A stretch of 46,443 nucleotides of DNA, from NCBI GenBank assembly GCA_003132205.1, contig PKWY01000033.1, forward strand, positions 43,930 through 90,372, read 5' to 3'. The position numbers and the translations under genes were made by a program. Of this stretch, positions 6,758 to 15,656 are shown piece after piece. The first letter of the stretch is position 1; each line of letters begins with the position of its first letter. Below the pieces are notes generated by a model. It was not told the DNA's origin and did not search any database. It was given only the letters and a program-made list of their open reading frames with translations. The DNA is from Acidimicrobiaceae bacterium. Lineage in GTDB: Bacteria; Actinomycetota; Acidimicrobiia; Acidimicrobiales; RAAP-2.

Positions 6758-8301
6758 GGCCGGGCGCCTTTCGATCGATGCAGGTCTTCGGAAAAGTGGA
6801 GGAGCACGCTGCGCACCGGCAGCGGAGTGAGTCCGCCCATCGCGCAGAGCGAGCCGTCGGTCATCAGCTCGCAAAGGTCCTCCAGCAGCGCAACGTTGGC
6901 GTCGGCGTTCTCACCGGCGACGATCCGGTCGATCAGCTCGACGCCACGAACGGCGCCCACCCGACAGGGCGTGCACTTGCCGCAGGACTCCGCCGCACAG
7001 AACTCCATGGCGAAGCGAGCCTGGGCCGCCATGTCGACGGTGTCGTCGAACACCACGATGCCGCCGTGGCCCACCATCGCTCCGACTTGGGCGAAGGCCT
7101 CGTAGTCGAGGGGCAGGTCGAACTGCGCGGGCGCGAGGTAGGCCCCGAGGGGACCGCCGACCTGGACGGCGCGGATCGGTCGGCCCGAGGCGCTGCCCCC
7201 GGCGAACTTCTCGAGCATCTCTCCCAGGGTCATCCCGAAGGCGGTCTCGACGATGCCGCCGCGCGCGACGTTGCCCGCCAACTGGAAGACCTGGGTGCCG
7301 CGCGAGCGCCCGACGCCGAAGTCGCGGTAGAAGCCGGATCCGCGCGCGAGCACGACCAGGACGCTGGCGAGCGAGAGCACGTTGTTGATGGCGGTCGGCT
7401 TACCGAACAGCCCCTCGATCGCGGGCAAGGGCGGCTTGGCGCGGACCATGCCGCGCTTGCCCTCCAGGCTTTCGAGCATCGCGGTCTCCTCGCCGCAGAT
7501 GTAGGCCCCCGCGCCGACGCGGATCTCGAGGTCGAACTGGTGATCGCTACCCAGGACTCGAGGGCCGAGCCAACCGGCCTGGTAGGCGGTCCGGATGGCG
7601 GCGCGCATCGTGGCGACGGCGTCGGGGTACTCCGAGCGGATGTAGATCATGCCCTCGCGCGCTCCCACGGCGATCCCGGCGATGACCATGGCCTCGATCA
7701 GCATGAAGGGGTCGCCCTCCATCAGCATGCGGTCCGCGAACGTCCCGCTGTCGCCCTCGTCGGCGTTGCAGACGACGAACTTCTCGGTTCCCGGCGCGTC
7801 GAGTACCGTTCGCCACTTCACCCCGGTCGGGAAGCCCGCGCCGCCACGTCCGCGCAGACCGGACTCGGTGACCTCGTCGCAGATCTGCCGTGGGGTCATC
7901 GTCAACGCTCGCTCCAGTGCGCTGAGTCCTCCGTGGGTCTGGTAGTCCGGCGTGGACAGCGGGTCGACGACCCCTACCCGGCTGAAGGTCAGGCGGTCCT
8001 GCTCCGCCAGCCACGGAATCCGGTCGGTGAAGCCGTGGCCGAGTTCGTGGACGGCACCTTCGAGGAAGCCCGCGCCGAAGAGACCGGCGACGTCATCGGG
8101 CGTGACCGGGCCGTAGGCAACGCGACCCTGCGCGGTCGCCACCTCGACGAGCGGTTCAAGCCACATCAACCCGCGCGAGCCGTTGCGAACAACCTCGACC
8201 GCTGCGCTCCGACGGGCCGCCTCTTGTTTGATCGCGGCCGCGACCTCGTCGGCGCCGACGGAACGTGCCGACGAGTCCCGGGGTACGTAGACGGTGGTCA
8301 C
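6754..8301 (-). CDS. fdsB: Formate dehydrogenase beta subunit, NADH-binding flavoprotein (NuoF-like)
   Basis: The 515-residue subunit carries FMN, an NAD site and a 4Fe-4S cluster, and delivers electrons from FdsA to NAD+. The FMN loop RGRGGAGFPTG lies at residues 150-160, the NADH-binding segment ICGEETAMLESLEG follows in the middle, and the cluster motif ESCGKCTPCR lies near the C-terminus with a further Cys in DGSLCAMGG. The ~100 residues before the NuoF core look like the thioredoxin-like N-terminal extension known in FdsB/HoxF proteins, without evident cluster cysteines. The GTG start at 8301 overlaps the fdsG stop (GTGA) and the stop overlaps the fdsA ATG, so the genes are translationally coupled. 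Confidence 0.95.
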   Translation of the reverse strand: MTTVYVPRDSSARSVGADEVAAAIKQEAARRSAAVEVVRNGSRGLMWLEPLVEVATAQGRVAYGPVTPDDVAGLFGAGFLEGAVHELGHGFTDRIPWLAEQDRLTFSRVGVVDPLSTPDYQTHGGLSALERALTMTPRQICDEVTESGLRGRGGAGFPTGVKWRTVLDAPGTEKFVVCNADEGDSGTFADRMLMEGDPFMLIEAMVIAGIAVGAREGMIYIRSEYPDAVATMRAAIRTAYQAGWLGPRVLGSDHQFDLEIRVGAGAYICGEETAMLESLEGKRGMVRAKPPLPAIEGLFGKPTAINNVLSLASVLVVLARGSGFYRDFGVGRSRGTQVFQLAGNVARGGIVETAFGMTLGEMLEKFAGGSASGRPIRAVQVGGPLGAYLAPAQFDLPLDYEAFAQVGAMVGHGGIVVFDDTVDMAAQARFAMEFCAAESCGKCTPCRVGAVRGVELIDRIVAGENADANVALLEDLCELMTDGSLCAMGGLTPLPVRSVLLHFSEDLHRSKGARP

Positions 8302-8819
8302 GCGGGTTCCCCGCTCGGAGTGCTATCGCGGATCAGCCGATCGAGCCCGGCGGCGTGGACCCGTCCATGCAGACGACCGTTGACGCGGACCGTCGGTCCG
8401 ACAGCGCAGTTGCCCAGGCAGAAGACCTCTTCGAGGGTGACCGACCCGTCGGCCGCCGTCTCGCCGAAGCCAACGCTGAGCGAACTGACGGCGTGCTCGG
8501 CGAGGGCGTGCCCGCCGACCGACTGGCACGCCTCGCCGCGACAGACCTGGACTCGCACCTCTCCCGGCGGGCTCGTGCGCAGGTCCGAGTAGAAGGTGAG
8601 CACTCCGTGCACGTCGGCGCGCGAGAGGTTGAGTTCGTGGGCGACGAGCGCCACGGCCTTCGGGTCCACGTACCCGAAGGACTCCTGCAGGGCGTGCAGG
8701 ACGGGCAACAGTGGCCCGCGCAACGCCGGCAGCGCGCGCATCACCGCCAGCGCGGCCTCCTCCGACCAGGGGACGTAGCGCGGGGCCAAGTCGCGGTCGG
8801 CCGGGGGTTTGACCGTCAT
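8298..8819 (-). CDS. fdsG: Formate dehydrogenase gamma subunit, 2Fe-2S (NuoE-like)
   Basis: The 173-residue protein has the NuoE/FdsG pattern: a helical N-terminal half (LPVLHALQESFGYVDP, then LNLSRADVHGVLTFY) and a thioredoxin-like half with four cluster cysteines in CRGEAC and CLGNC. It holds the 2Fe-2S centre beside FMN in the diaphorase part of the enzyme. The ATG at 8819 overlaps the fdhD stop by ATGA and the gene's stop overlaps fdsB by GTGA. Length and motifs are standard, with no missing ligand. Confidence 0.95.
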   Translation of the reverse strand: MTVKPPADRDLAPRYVPWSEEAALAVMRALPALRGPLLPVLHALQESFGYVDPKAVALVAHELNLSRADVHGVLTFYSDLRTSPPGEVRVQVCRGEACQSVGGHALAEHAVSSLSVGFGETAADGSVTLEEVFCLGNCAVGPTVRVNGRLHGRVHAAGLDRLIRDSTPSGEPA

Positions 8820-9676
8820 GGCGTCGTCGGCTTCAGCGGCACGTCAGCGGCCAGGAGTCGCTCTTCGCCGACGTACACCACCATCGACGGGTCACGCAGG
8901 AATCCGACGAGAGTCATGCCCGCCTCCCCGGCTAGGTCGACGGCGAGTGACGAAGGGGCCGACACCGCGCATAGCAGGGGGATGCCGGCCATGATCGCCT
9001 TCTGCACCAACTCGAACGACGCCCGGCCCGAGACCATCAAGATCGTGCCGCGCAACGGCAACCGCCCTTCGCGAAGCGCCCATCCGACCACCTTGTCCAC
9101 CGCGTTGTGTCGGCCGACGTCTTCGCGCAACACCAGCAGTTCGCCAGTCCCGCCATCAAACAGCGCCGCCGCGTGGAGGCCGCCAGTCTTCTCGAACAAC
9201 TTCTGGGCGGTCCGCAGCCGTTCGGGCAGCGACGCCAGCAGAGTCGGGGTGACCCGCAGCGGATCGTCGCGGACCTCGAAGTCCGAACGGGTGCGCACGG
9301 CGTCGATCGAGGCCTTCCCGCACAGCCCGCACGAGCTGGTGGTGAAGAACGCCCGAGCGACGCTGCTGTCTGGAGGCGCCACCCCTTCGGCCAGCGTGAG
9401 ATCCAGCAGGTTGTAGCGGTTGATCCCATCGTCGCCGGTGCCGGCGCAGTAGCGCATGGCGGCGAGCTCTCCGGGGCGAGTGATGACCCCCTCGCTCACG
9501 AGGAATCCGGCGGCCAGGTCGAAGTCCGCACCCGGGGTTCGCATGGTGACCGCCAGCGACCGGCCGCCGACGCGCAACTCGAGCGGCTCCTCGCCAGCCA
9601 GGCTGTCCGGTTGACGCTTCGGTGACTCCCCTACGGTGATCCGTAGAATCAATCGTTCTGTCGTCACCCGACCCAT
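8816..9676 (-). CDS. fdhD: Formate dehydrogenase accessory sulfurtransferase
   Basis: The 286-residue FdhD transfers sulfur from a cysteine desulfurase to the bis-MGD cofactor before it is inserted in formate dehydrogenase. The redox motif SCGLCGK, the downstream DVGRHNAVDKVVG and the C-terminal SGRASFELVQKAIMAGIP are family hallmarks. ATG 9676 is preceded by GAAGGAAG, a good ribosome binding site; the frame runs another 156 codons upstream, but those residues resemble nothing. It is the first gene of fdhD-fdsG-fdsB-fdsA, all joined by 4-base overlaps, so chaperone and enzyme are made together. Confidence 0.95.
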   Translation of the reverse strand: MGRVTTERLILRITVGESPKRQPDSLAGEEPLELRVGGRSLAVTMRTPGADFDLAAGFLVSEGVITRPGELAAMRYCAGTGDDGINRYNLLDLTLAEGVAPPDSSVARAFFTTSSCGLCGKASIDAVRTRSDFEVRDDPLRVTPTLLASLPERLRTAQKLFEKTGGLHAAALFDGGTGELLVLREDVGRHNAVDKVVGWALREGRLPLRGTILMVSGRASFELVQKAIMAGIPLLCAVSAPSSLAVDLAGEAGMTLVGFLRDPSMVVYVGEERLLAADVPLKPTTP

Positions 9677-10208
9677 TTTCACTTCCTTCTCAGTCAAACT
9701 TCCAATCGATACGCAACTTAGTGGGGGCGCATCATGTCGTGATACTGATTGTCTTCCCCACTGCAGATCTTCCTGCCATCGCGTACGCGCCTGTGCGCAT
9801 GCACCGAATCCACGAACACCCGGGTATCGAAAACGGTCACCCGTCGTTGTCGAACCAGTCTGTCGCAAACGGGTGACCGACGCTACTGATTTCTCATGAC
9901 TTTCTCTACCAAGTGAAGTTGAGCGCGAGAACATCCTCGCATCAGCGAGAACCGCCGCAAATGGCTCGCAACGAACTGCGGATCGGGCTTCCCATCGACC
10001 TGGGCAGCATCGCTGGAAGGGTTCAACCGGACGCCCACTCAACTCGAGTACCTGATTCGTTCGCGTACCGGCCCTGGTTGCGAGTCGTGTCGACACCGAA
10101 AAGCCGTATTTTTTTGGCGACGTGTTGCTAGGCCGCCTAGTCAAGATTAACCATGCCGGATTGCGTTAGAAGATATGGCATCCAAGCGGCTTTGAGCTTG
10201 ACAACTTT
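9677..10208. promoter_or_regulatory. Leader/promoter region of the formate dehydrogenase operon, no gene
   Basis: This 530-base gap holds no convincing gene on either strand. It must contain the promoter of the leftward fdhD operon. The main structure is an 11-base inverted repeat at 9834-9879. CTAGGCcGCCTAG, a short palindrome, lies near 10129-10141. No promoter boxes can be named with confidence. Confidence 0.5.
9834..9879. promoter_or_regulatory. Inverted repeat upstream of fdhD
   Basis: CGGTCACCCGT (9834-9844) and ACGGGTGACCG (9869-9879) are perfect 11-base inverted arms separated by 24 bases, about 160-200 bases upstream of the fdhD start. The spacing suits either an mRNA leader hairpin or a two-site operator. 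No known regulator motif is recognised. Confidence 0.5.
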
Positions 10209-10991
10209 TCAAGAGTCGGCAATCTGCCACAACGCGGCGGGAGTCTCGCCGGTGGATGCCACGTCGAAGCGGAGTTGGACCCGGTCGACCCGGTAGATCC
10301 CTCGCACGACCTCGAACGGGCGCACCTCACCATGCTCTCTCCGGAACTCGGTGCACAGCGTCACGAACACCGCTCCACCGACGGGGATCTGCAGCTGCTC
10401 GCCCTCCCAGGGGCTGCAGAAGCTGGTCTCGATTTTCACGTTAGTGCGGGTGAACTCGAACGCGCGGGTCTGGGCGCTGGGCGTCAGAACGAACGGCAAC
10501 TTCCCGTGCAGCTGCTTTCTCAGTGGCTCAGCGGCGGCAAGCGGAAAGAAACTGTCGAACAGCGCCACTGGCGCTTCCTCGACACGCAGGAGGCTCATCA
10601 CACGCAAGATCTTCGCGCCGGAACGCAGCTCGAGCTGTTCGCTGATCCGCTTCAGCGGGCGCTCCTCCCGGTGGTCGAGTACGACGACCTGGTAGTCGGG
10701 GCTCGGGTTGGCCAGCAGCCGGCTGACCCCGCCGACGCGCTGCTCGATCTTTGGGGAGCGAACGAAGGCCCCCCGTCCGCGGACGCGCCGCAGTTGTCCG
10801 TCCTGTTCGAGGACCGACAGCGCCTGACGTACGACAGTCCGGCTGACCTGGTAGGTGCCACACAACTCCGGTTCGGAAGGGATCATCTCCCCGACGCCCC
10901 ACGTGCCCGTCTCGATCTTCTCCTTTAGGAGTTCCTGCAGTTGAAAATACAGGGGGATTGGGCTTCCCCGTTTGAGTTCGTCCTCTGGCAC
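10209..10991 (-). CDS. GntR-family transcriptional regulator with UTRA ligand domain (HutC subfamily)
   Basis: The 260-residue protein has a winged-helix N-terminus (residues ~12-80; IPSEPELCGTYQVSRTVVRQ is the recognition region, followed by GRGAFV in the wing) and a UTRA domain from about residue 95 to the end, which in this family binds a small effector. It ends the leftward gene group that begins with the MBL-fold hydrolase and lies 50 bases after the UspA gene, so it probably controls that group. An imperfectly diagnostic dyad, TTGTCATTACAA, lies just upstream of the first gene of the group. The ligand is unknown; the permease suggests a nitrogenous or ring compound. Confidence 0.9.
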   Translation of the reverse strand: MPEDELKRGSPIPLYFQLQELLKEKIETGTWGVGEMIPSEPELCGTYQVSRTVVRQALSVLEQDGQLRRVRGRGAFVRSPKIEQRVGGVSRLLANPSPDYQVVVLDHREERPLKRISEQLELRSGAKILRVMSLLRVEEAPVALFDSFFPLAAAEPLRKQLHGKLPFVLTPSAQTRAFEFTRTNVKIETSFCSPWEGEQLQIPVGGAVFVTLCTEFRREHGEVRPFEVVRGIYRVDRVQLRFDVASTGETPAALWQIADS

Positions 10992-11041
10992 CCCGTCAGT
11001 ATGCCAGCGCGAGTCGACCTGGCCGGCGCCAGCATCCGAAG

Positions 11042-11455
11042 TCAGCGGACGACCAGAACGTCACAGGGCGCCTCGCGCACGAGCTTGGTGCTAACCGAGC
11101 CCACCACCAGGCGTTTGCGCATGCCCAGTCCGCGGGTCCCGACCACGATCAACTCGGCGTCGTGGACACGGGCGACGTGCATCAGGGCATCAGCGACATC
11201 CCCGATTGGATTGCCCAACGTCTCAATCAGCTGCGCATCGGCCCCGTGGGACGCCAATACCTTCCGAGCTTCCTCGAGCTGTTTGTGGTGAGCCTCGATC
11301 TGCTGCGCATCGACCGCGGCCGGACCGCGGGCGCCCGGAGCGCTGAGAGGCACGACGCTGACCACGAGTACGACATCGCCCGCGGCGAGACGCGACGCCC
11401 GTTCCAGGGCACGCCGCGCGTTATCCGAGCCGTCGTACCCCACGACCAACTTCAT
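11042..11455 (-). CDS. Universal stress protein (UspA domain)
   Basis: This single-domain 137-residue Usp starts VVGYDGSDNARRAL and ends with the ATP-binding signature GTRGLG-x4-LVVGSVS and the usual PCDVLVV strand. The nucleotide-binding glycines are intact, so it is of the ATP-binding type. Its ATG overlaps the stop of the alcohol dehydrogenase gene by ATGA. Usp genes are often appended to metabolic operons; the specific role here is not known. Confidence 0.9.
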   Translation of the reverse strand: MKLVVGYDGSDNARRALERASRLAAGDVVLVVSVVPLSAPGARGPAAVDAQQIEAHHKQLEEARKVLASHGADAQLIETLGNPIGDVADALMHVARVHDAELIVVGTRGLGMRKRLVVGSVSTKLVREAPCDVLVVR

Positions 11456-12687
11456 GATGCCTCCCGGGCCTGACCGTCGGCGGCGTTCAGTCGCAGCTCC
11501 CGGACGAATATCTCGCGGAAGTCGGCCACGTCCGCGGACCGCGGGTTCGACGGGGTCGAGGTGTTCGCGAACGCCTTCTCGGCCAGCAGGTCCAGGTCGG
11601 TCTCGTCAATGAGTTCGGCGAGAGCCGGGATCCCAAGGCGACGGTTCCGGTCTCGGACGTAGTCGATCGCAGCCTGCGCGGCGGTATCGTCGTCCATGCC
11701 GGAGGTGTCGATGCCGAACGCGTGCGCGAGCCGTACGTACTTATCCCGCGACTCGGGAAGGTTGTACTCCATGATCATCGGCAGCCCGATGGCGCAGCAC
11801 ATGCCGTGGGGGTGGTCGTAGGTCGCTCCCACAGCCTCAGCAATCGAGTGGCACCCGGCGACGTCGGAGATACCCACCGCCAGCCCGGACACCAGACTGG
11901 CCTGGACCATCCCGCACCGGGCCTCGATGTCGCTGCCGTCGGCCACTGCCCGCTCCAGGTACAAAGCGTTGAGCCGTGCCCCCTCCAGCGCCATCGCGTC
12001 GGAGGCGGGCGTATCAAGCCGGCAGTGCAGGGAATCGATCGAGTGGCTCAGAGCGTCCATGCCCGTCTCCGCGGTGAGCCGCGCAGGCACCGAAAACGTC
12101 ACGTCGGGGTCGACGAGGGCGACGCGCGGACAGATTCGAGGGTCGAAGAGATTCATCTTCTTCTTACGGACGGTGTCGAGGATGATCGACGAGGGCGAGA
12201 CCTCGCTGCCGGTGCCTGCCGTCGTGGGGATGGCGATCACCGGAACAGGGTCGTGCTGGAGGGCGCCGAAGTCCTCCCAGTCTCGGGGGTGGCCTCCGTT
12301 GGTGAGGAGCACGGCGATGCACTTCGCGGTGTCGATCGCGGAGCCACCACCGATCCCGACGAACAACTGCGTCCCCTCGCTGCGAGCCAACTCGGCCCCC
12401 TCGATGCAGTGGATGTCGCGAGGGTTCGGCTGGACCTTGTCAAAGATCGTCACCCCCAGGCCGGCCTTCTTCAAATCCGCAACGATGGGGTCGACGAGCC
12501 CGGTGGCAATGATTCCCGGATCGGTCACCACCATCACGATGCTCGCACCGAACGCCTTGACCTCGTCGGGCAGGGTCGAAATCACCCCGCGCCCGAACTG
12601 GACCCGGGTCGGCATGTCGAACGTTCCATCGGCGGCGACACCGCTGCCCGTGCGCTTGAGGGCCGGGTGAATAGGGTGGTCGGTCAT
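11452..12687 (-). CDS. Iron-containing (group III) alcohol dehydrogenase
   Basis: The 411-residue protein shows the group III fold: an NAD-binding half with GIGGGSAIDTAKCIA, then PTTAGTGSEVSP, and a metal half with the ligands Asp in TGMDALSHSI, His in that same motif, and two His in YDHPHGM (family: HxxxH around PHG). It should interconvert an alcohol and an aldehyde or ketone with NAD(P). ATG 12687 is preceded by GAAGGAG and overlaps the TAA of the permease gene (TAATG); the frame extends 184 codons upstream inside the permease gene, which is a shadow. Substrate unknown. Confidence 0.92.
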   Translation of the reverse strand: MTDHPIHPALKRTGSGVAADGTFDMPTRVQFGRGVISTLPDEVKAFGASIVMVVTDPGIIATGLVDPIVADLKKAGLGVTIFDKVQPNPRDIHCIEGAELARSEGTQLFVGIGGGSAIDTAKCIAVLLTNGGHPRDWEDFGALQHDPVPVIAIPTTAGTGSEVSPSSIILDTVRKKKMNLFDPRICPRVALVDPDVTFSVPARLTAETGMDALSHSIDSLHCRLDTPASDAMALEGARLNALYLERAVADGSDIEARCGMVQASLVSGLAVGISDVAGCHSIAEAVGATYDHPHGMCCAIGLPMIMEYNLPESRDKYVRLAHAFGIDTSGMDDDTAAQAAIDYVRDRNRRLGIPALAELIDETDLDLLAEKAFANTSTPSNPRSADVADFREIFVRELRLNAADGQAREAS

Positions 12688-14135
12688 TATGACTCCTTCT
12701 TTACAGAGATGGCTTCGCGGACCTGGGATGCTGCCAGGGCGTAGTACACGCCGGCTCCCAGGAAGAATCCGACGATTGGGGAAAGGTCGGCGCCGCCGAG
12801 GAAGTGCATGGCGATGAACCCCTGAAAGAGCGCGGTGTTCGCGACCAGGGCAGCCATGACGACTCCAACCGCGAGTGCGGCAATCGCTCGCCAGCCGATG
12901 CCGCTGGAGTACCAGTAGCTGCCGCCCCTGGACAGCAGTAGGTCGTCGCTCGCGTAGTTGCCCCTCCGCAGGAGGTAGTCGACCACGAACACGCCAGACC
13001 ACGGAGCCAGCAGGATCACCAGAATCCCCAGGAACTCGGTGAACACGTTCGAGAAGTTGTAGATGAACAGGGCGACGGACGCCAGGCCCACGCTGATCAC
13101 GGCGTCGATGAAGACACTCTTGTAACGCTCGATCCGGACGCCGAGTGCCAGCAGGGACAAGCCGCTGGAGTAACTGTTCATCACGTTGTTGGCGATCACG
13201 CCCGCAATCACGACGACCAGGAACGGGATGAGGAACCACTTAGGCAGGATCGTCGGCAGGTTCTTGATCGGGTCGGAGGTGTCGACCAGCGTGCCCAGGA
13301 CGACACCGAGCCCACCGTACAGGCACCCGGGGAGCACCGTCGCCAGCGTCACCCAGCCGATAATCGCCCCGCCGTCCGAACGGCGGGGCAGGTAACGCGA
13401 GTAGTCGGACGCGTAGTTCACCCAGCTGATCGCGCCCGCACCGAGAACCGCGGTCAGTCCAAGGAACCATGTGGACACCGAGTTGGACGCGGCGAGGTGG
13501 CCGCCCGCATACCCCCAGTGCACCTTGGGCAGCAGGATGATCGCCATCACGATGGTCAGCGCGGTGAGTACGTAGGCCAGCCACTTTTGCGCGATGACGA
13601 GTGTCGCGTGCCCCAGTACCGGGATCGCGAACGTCAGTAGCGCCATCAGCACCAGGAACGGGGCAAGCGCCCACTTTGGGGTGTTCAGCCCGAGCTGCTG
13701 CAGAAGGGTTCGCAGCGCGAGTGTCCCCAGGATGATGTTGATCGTCTCCCACCCCAATGTCGAGAACCAACTGAAGATCGCTGGGACGAAATTACCCCGC
13801 AGGCCGAACGCAGCACGGCTAATGGTCAGGGTCGCGGTTCCCGCGCTCGGGCCGGGAAGGCTGCAGACACCTACGAGGAGGAACACCAGGTTCCCCACGA
13901 CGACGGCGCTCAGGGCCTCCCATATGTTGAGTCCATACAGGATCAGCACGCCGCCGACAATCATGTTGATGAAGGTCGAGTTTGCCGAGAACCATGGCCA
14001 GAAGAGCTCCTTGGCTGTGCCGTGCCGGTCAGACTCGGGGATGATGTCGATTCCGTAGATCTCGATCTTGCCGAACTCGTCGACGATCTCGCCATGTACG
14101 TCGGGCATGCCGACCTCTTCACTCCTGCTGGTCAT
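12687..14135 (-). CDS. NCS1-family permease (purine/cytosine/allantoin/hydantoin type)
   Basis: The 482-residue protein has about 12 hydrophobic helices and the NCS1 pattern near its start: IPESDRHGTAKELFWPWFSAN, followed by helices containing GVCSLPGPSAGTATLTISRAAFG (the family's helix 1-3 region). ISWVNYASDYSRYLPR is the typical helix 6 region. NCS1 carriers import nucleobases, hydantoins, allantoin, thiamine-like or pyridoxine-like compounds with Na+ or H+. ATG 14135 overlaps the preceding stop and has GAAGGGGTGGG upstream. It is the only transporter of the operon, so it probably brings in the substrate processed by the MBL hydrolase and dehydrogenase. Confidence 0.9.
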   Translation of the reverse strand: MTSRSEEVGMPDVHGEIVDEFGKIEIYGIDIIPESDRHGTAKELFWPWFSANSTFINMIVGGVLILYGLNIWEALSAVVVGNLVFLLVGVCSLPGPSAGTATLTISRAAFGLRGNFVPAIFSWFSTLGWETINIILGTLALRTLLQQLGLNTPKWALAPFLVLMALLTFAIPVLGHATLVIAQKWLAYVLTALTIVMAIILLPKVHWGYAGGHLAASNSVSTWFLGLTAVLGAGAISWVNYASDYSRYLPRRSDGGAIIGWVTLATVLPGCLYGGLGVVLGTLVDTSDPIKNLPTILPKWFLIPFLVVVIAGVIANNVMNSYSSGLSLLALGVRIERYKSVFIDAVISVGLASVALFIYNFSNVFTEFLGILVILLAPWSGVFVVDYLLRRGNYASDDLLLSRGGSYWYSSGIGWRAIAALAVGVVMAALVANTALFQGFIAMHFLGGADLSPIVGFFLGAGVYYALAASQVREAISVKKES

Positions 14136-15076
14136 CTGCCCACCCCTTCACTTTCATTGACCATCTCCTCGCCGGGGAGGAAAATCGAGAACTCGTCGAA
14201 CACGGCCTCCCTCACCGACTGCCCAGCGCAGTCGCGGTTCGGGCGGAAGTTCGCACGTCCCGAGAGCAGGTCGTGGGCACCGTCGGCGACCTCGCGCAGG
14301 AAGAACGGCAGCGTCGCGTATCTCAGCCAGTGGTGGACGAGAACGACGTGCACGTCGGAGGCCAGGCCGGCGAGCCGCTCGGCGGAGTTGGCGAAGGATT
14401 CGATGTCGGACTCTGGCCACTGCACGTAGATCGCCCCGGTGCTGACCGCATCACCGGCGAAGAGCACCCCGTCGGGCTCGAGCAGCAGAGCGACGTGGTC
14501 CGGGGAGTGACCCGGCGTGGCGATCGCGCGGAGAGTCCGTCCCCCGAGATCAACCACGTAGCCGTCCCGGAGGACTCCGTTGGCACTGCTGCCGGGAATC
14601 TGCCACGTGTTGTTGTCGAGGCTTACCGGGAACTTGCGGGGCTGATCGGCCGCCGCCAGTGAGAAGAAGAATTTGCGGTCGGCAGCGAGGTACGACGGGA
14701 GCGAACGCTCCATCTCCTCTGCGTACTCGATGTACTCCCTTAGCAACTCACGAGGGACATCGTTGGCGACGCGCGCCACACCGTCCGGGTGAATCAGGAT
14801 CTGATCAAACTCGTGGTTGCCACCGATGTGATCGAAGTGCGAGTGAGTATTGACCACCAGTACCGGCAAGTCCGTGATCGCCTCCACCACGGGGCGGATC
14901 GGCCGGACGCCCAGACCAGAGTCGATCAGAGCGGCCCGATCCGATCCCACCACCAACCAGGTGTTCACGTGGGGCGGCTCGGCTAGCAGCCAGATCCCGG
15001 GCTCCACCTCGCGCACGCGGAACCAGCCGCCCGCGGCCTCCGAGATCTCGTCGAGCTGCTGTTCCCTGTGACCCAT
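14132..15076 (-). CDS. Metallo-beta-lactamase-fold hydrolase
   Basis: This 314-residue MBL-fold protein has HSHFDHIGG (zinc ligands, near residue 77), the later histidine in ATPGHSPDHV, the bridging aspartate in FAGDAVSTG and the C-terminal VLVHHW. The fold hydrolyses thioesters, lactones, phosphodiesters or similar bonds; this subgroup cannot be narrowed further. It heads the five-gene leftward group MBL-NCS1-ADH-Usp-GntR, with ATGA overlap to the permease. GGACAGGATT before ATG 15076 is a plausible ribosome site. It might open a cyclic amide or ester imported by the permease, which is inference. Confidence 0.88.
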   Translation of the reverse strand: MGHREQQLDEISEAAGGWFRVREVEPGIWLLAEPPHVNTWLVVGSDRAALIDSGLGVRPIRPVVEAITDLPVLVVNTHSHFDHIGGNHEFDQILIHPDGVARVANDVPRELLREYIEYAEEMERSLPSYLAADRKFFFSLAAADQPRKFPVSLDNNTWQIPGSSANGVLRDGYVVDLGGRTLRAIATPGHSPDHVALLLEPDGVLFAGDAVSTGAIYVQWPESDIESFANSAERLAGLASDVHVVLVHHWLRYATLPFFLREVADGAHDLLSGRANFRPNRDCAGQSVREAVFDEFSIFLPGEEMVNESEGVGR

Positions 15077-15088
15077 AATCCTGTCCGC

Positions 15089-15100
15089 TTGTCATTACAA
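15089..15100. promoter_or_regulatory. Possible GntR operator upstream of the MBL-NCS1-ADH operon
   Basis: TTGTCATTACAA is a short dyad 13 bases before the first start codon of the operon. GntR/HutC proteins typically bind GT-(N)-TA-(N)-AC-type dyads, and the GT...AC arms fit loosely. Position supports autoregulation by the GntR gene at the operon end; the match is weak. Confidence 0.3.
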
Positions 15101-15369
15101 CTTCGTGTGTGCCGCACGATACCTCTTAGACGGCACTCTGTCAAGGACTCGTGCTCGGGAGCACCCCCAGCGCAGATCGCGTCGGCCACGGCTGCGATTC
15201 TGCTAGCAATGCGACATCCGTCCCCAATGCGGAGGTGATGCTTCGCGCGAAAGAAGATGGACGCTTCCAATGTTGGATTGCATTTGGGCATTGCGTAAGT
15301 GTGAGTGCGGTGGCACGAAATCTCAGCAAAGTATTGGAGGGGGCAACTGCCAGTTGCAGCGCTAGTCAG

Positions 15370-15648
15370 ACTCGGCTCTCCGAGATCCCTGGCACGTCCA
15401 TGGACGATGACTACGTTCTCCGCATTCTCAAGATGCATCACCGCTCTGCTGTCTCGCGCCAGGTTTCGGGCCCTGACCGTAGTTCGCGAGGCGTAGAAGT
15501 GAAAGAGACCGCTATAAACGGTGCCCCAGACTGGAGAGACATGGGGCGAGCCGTCTGGATTGATGGTGATGAGCCAGTAGTTGCGCGGTGGCGTGAGCGC
15601 TGCAACAATGTTAGACGAGGGCACTATTTGTGCGGCGTTGTCCACCAT
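15370..15648 (-). pseudogene. PPOX-class (pyridoxamine-phosphate-oxidase fold) protein, 3'-truncated
   Basis: About 90 residues resemble the N-terminal part of F420/FMN split-barrel proteins: NYWLITINPDGSPHVSPVWG, FHFYASRTTVRARNLARD and AVMHLENAENVVIVHG. After LGEPS (near 15370) the similarity stops, although the frame remains open into unrelated sequence as far as 14983. The family is normally 130-160 residues, so the C-terminal half is lost. A transposase remnant lies immediately upstream, suggesting insertion or recombination damage. Some truncated product could still be made. Confidence 0.65.
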
Positions 15649-15656
15649 CTTCGTCA

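Noticed and set aside
6724..8592. 622-residue plus-strand frame
   Set aside because: It lies antisense to fdsB and fdsG, which have full domain support; high GC keeps the opposite frame open.
9636..10131. Two small plus-strand frames (9636-9899 and 9913-10131) upstream of fdhD
   Set aside because: No ribosome site, no domain, and they cross the fdhD start and the inverted repeat.
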